Origin: Microbacterium terregens
GTDB lineage: Bacteria; Actinomycetota; Actinomycetes; Actinomycetales; Microbacteriaceae
Length of the DNA: 64,000 nt
Direction: 5' to 3'
Assembly (NCBI RefSeq): GCF_039534975.1
Contig: NZ_BAAAWH010000001.1
Span: 1,488,001 to 1,552,000 of the forward strand
Positions 63,336-64,000 of this stretch are shown piece by piece. The first letter of the stretch is position 1, and each line of letters opens with the position of its first letter. Below the pieces are notes generated by a model. That model was given only the letters and a program-made list of their open reading frames with translations. It was not told where the DNA came from and searched no databases. The position numbers were made by a program, and so were the translations under genes.

Positions 63336-64000
63336 CCCGCACGACCACACGGGCGACTCCGCGGGCGTCCCCTGGGAGGGGCGCCGGTTCGAGCCCAACC
63401 CCCACGCCGGCGACGATGGCTCGGCCGACGACGCGCTCCTCGCGGCGCTCACGGCGTTCCGCGACGGTGCCGGCGACCAGGTGGCGGTCATCGACGCGTA
63501 TCGCACGGCGCGGCTGCTCATCCCGCTGGTGGCGGAGCGGGGCGACGAGGGCATCGGCGTCCACGGCCTGGCCGTCGACAAGACCCAGGAGCTGTCGATC
63601 GTGACCGTGGCCGCGCCCGATGGGCGACGGGTGCTGCCGGTGTTCACATCCATGGCCGCCATGGGCCGGTGGGATGCCGGCGCGCGCCCCGTACCGGCGG
63701 ACGGTGTCCGCACAGCGGTCGCGGCATCCGCGGACGACACCGACCTGATCGTCATCGATCCGGGATCGGCCACCGAGTTCGTGCTGCGACGTCCCGCCGT
63801 GTGGGCGATCGCCCAAGGCGCCCCCTGGGAGCCCAGCTTCGCGTCACCCGAGGTCTTCTCCGGTCTGCAGCGCAGCATCGGCGGTGAACTGGCGGTGCTC
63901 GACCTTTCGGTGGAGCAGGGCGACCCCACCGCCCGGCTGCGCGGCCCCGAGCTGATCGTGCGCCTCGAACTGATCCACGGGCTCGACCAATCCGAGCTCG
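63319..64000 (+). CDS. SseB-family protein, N-terminal part (runs off window)
   Basis: 227 codons visible without a stop. [16 protein letters not shown] leads into the SseB N-terminal pattern: [62 protein letters not shown]. SseB-like proteins are of uncertain function; in actinobacteria they commonly follow hisA, as here. ATG at 63319 lies inside the hisA 3' end (17-nt overlap). Confidence 0.85.
   Translation, partial: MSPDTDPHDHTGDSAGVPWEGRRFEPNPHAGDDGSADDALLAALTAFRDGAGDQVAVIDAYRTARLLIPLVAERGDEGIGVHGLAVDKTQELSIVTVAAPDGRRVLPVFTSMAAMGRWDAGARPVPADGVRTAVAASADDTDLIVIDPGSATEFVLRRPAVWAIAQGAPWEPSFASPEVFSGLQRSIGGELAVLDLSVEQGDPTARLRGPELIVRLELIHGLDQSEL

Overview
The window is a contiguous, gene-dense, high-GC chromosome segment. 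Gene content and order point to an actinobacterium of the family Microbacteriaceae, most like Microbacterium: the clgR-DUF3046-recA-recX-miaB-miaA-dapF-hflX run with lexA nearby, a DUF5302 protein, an actinobacterial-type pnp leader, and many genes whose -10 hexamer lies only 6-8 nt before the start codon. I see no phage genes, insertion sequence, CRISPR array, rRNA or tRNA. It reads as core chromosome rather than a genomic island.

Layout. 1-12992: mixed metabolic and transport genes (metallophosphoesterase tail, aspA, DUF4190, FAH-family hydrolase, PrsW protease, FKBP, YceI, EamA and MFS exporters, DUF167, rpsO, a 2-oxoglutarate/Fe(II) dioxygenase, an acyltransferase and an alpha/beta hydrolase). 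13110-18433: redox genes (a luciferase-like monooxygenase with its FMN reductase, and a flavoprotein), an N5-(carboxyethyl)ornithine synthase-like enzyme and a DNA/RNA nuclease. 18606-22147: a CitA/DcuS-type two-component system divergent from a DctA-type C4-dicarboxylate symporter. 22203-22827: three small charged proteins. 22917-25489: pnp behind a long structured leader. 25781-31844: an aldo/keto reductase-like protein without its catalytic residues, small enzymes, dapB, OsmC, and a thioredoxin/DUF4395 pair.

31970-51841 is the core block: thyA-dfrA (dTMP and folate), dapA (with dapB and dapF, lysine/peptidoglycan DAP), rnj (with pnp, RNA turnover), ftsK-pgsA-cinA (chromosome translocation and lipid synthesis), clgR, recA-recX, a DrrA/B-like ABC exporter, miaB-miaA (tRNA A37 modification) and hflX. 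51838-58749 holds an S9 peptidase, metF-metE behind a candidate structured leader, and a membrane protein of unknown role. 58831-60123 is lexA with a divergent LysM protein whose promoter carries a LexA-like box. 60191-63335 is hisC-hisB-hisH-hisA(priA), followed by the start of an SseB-family gene.

Regulatory highlights are two LexA-type boxes (recA and LysM), a three-copy 58-bp tandem repeat running into the recA LexA box, repeated GGATGC/GCATCC palindromes in intergenic regions, and several strong bidirectional terminators. All functional calls rest on motifs and context read by eye; no database search was run.
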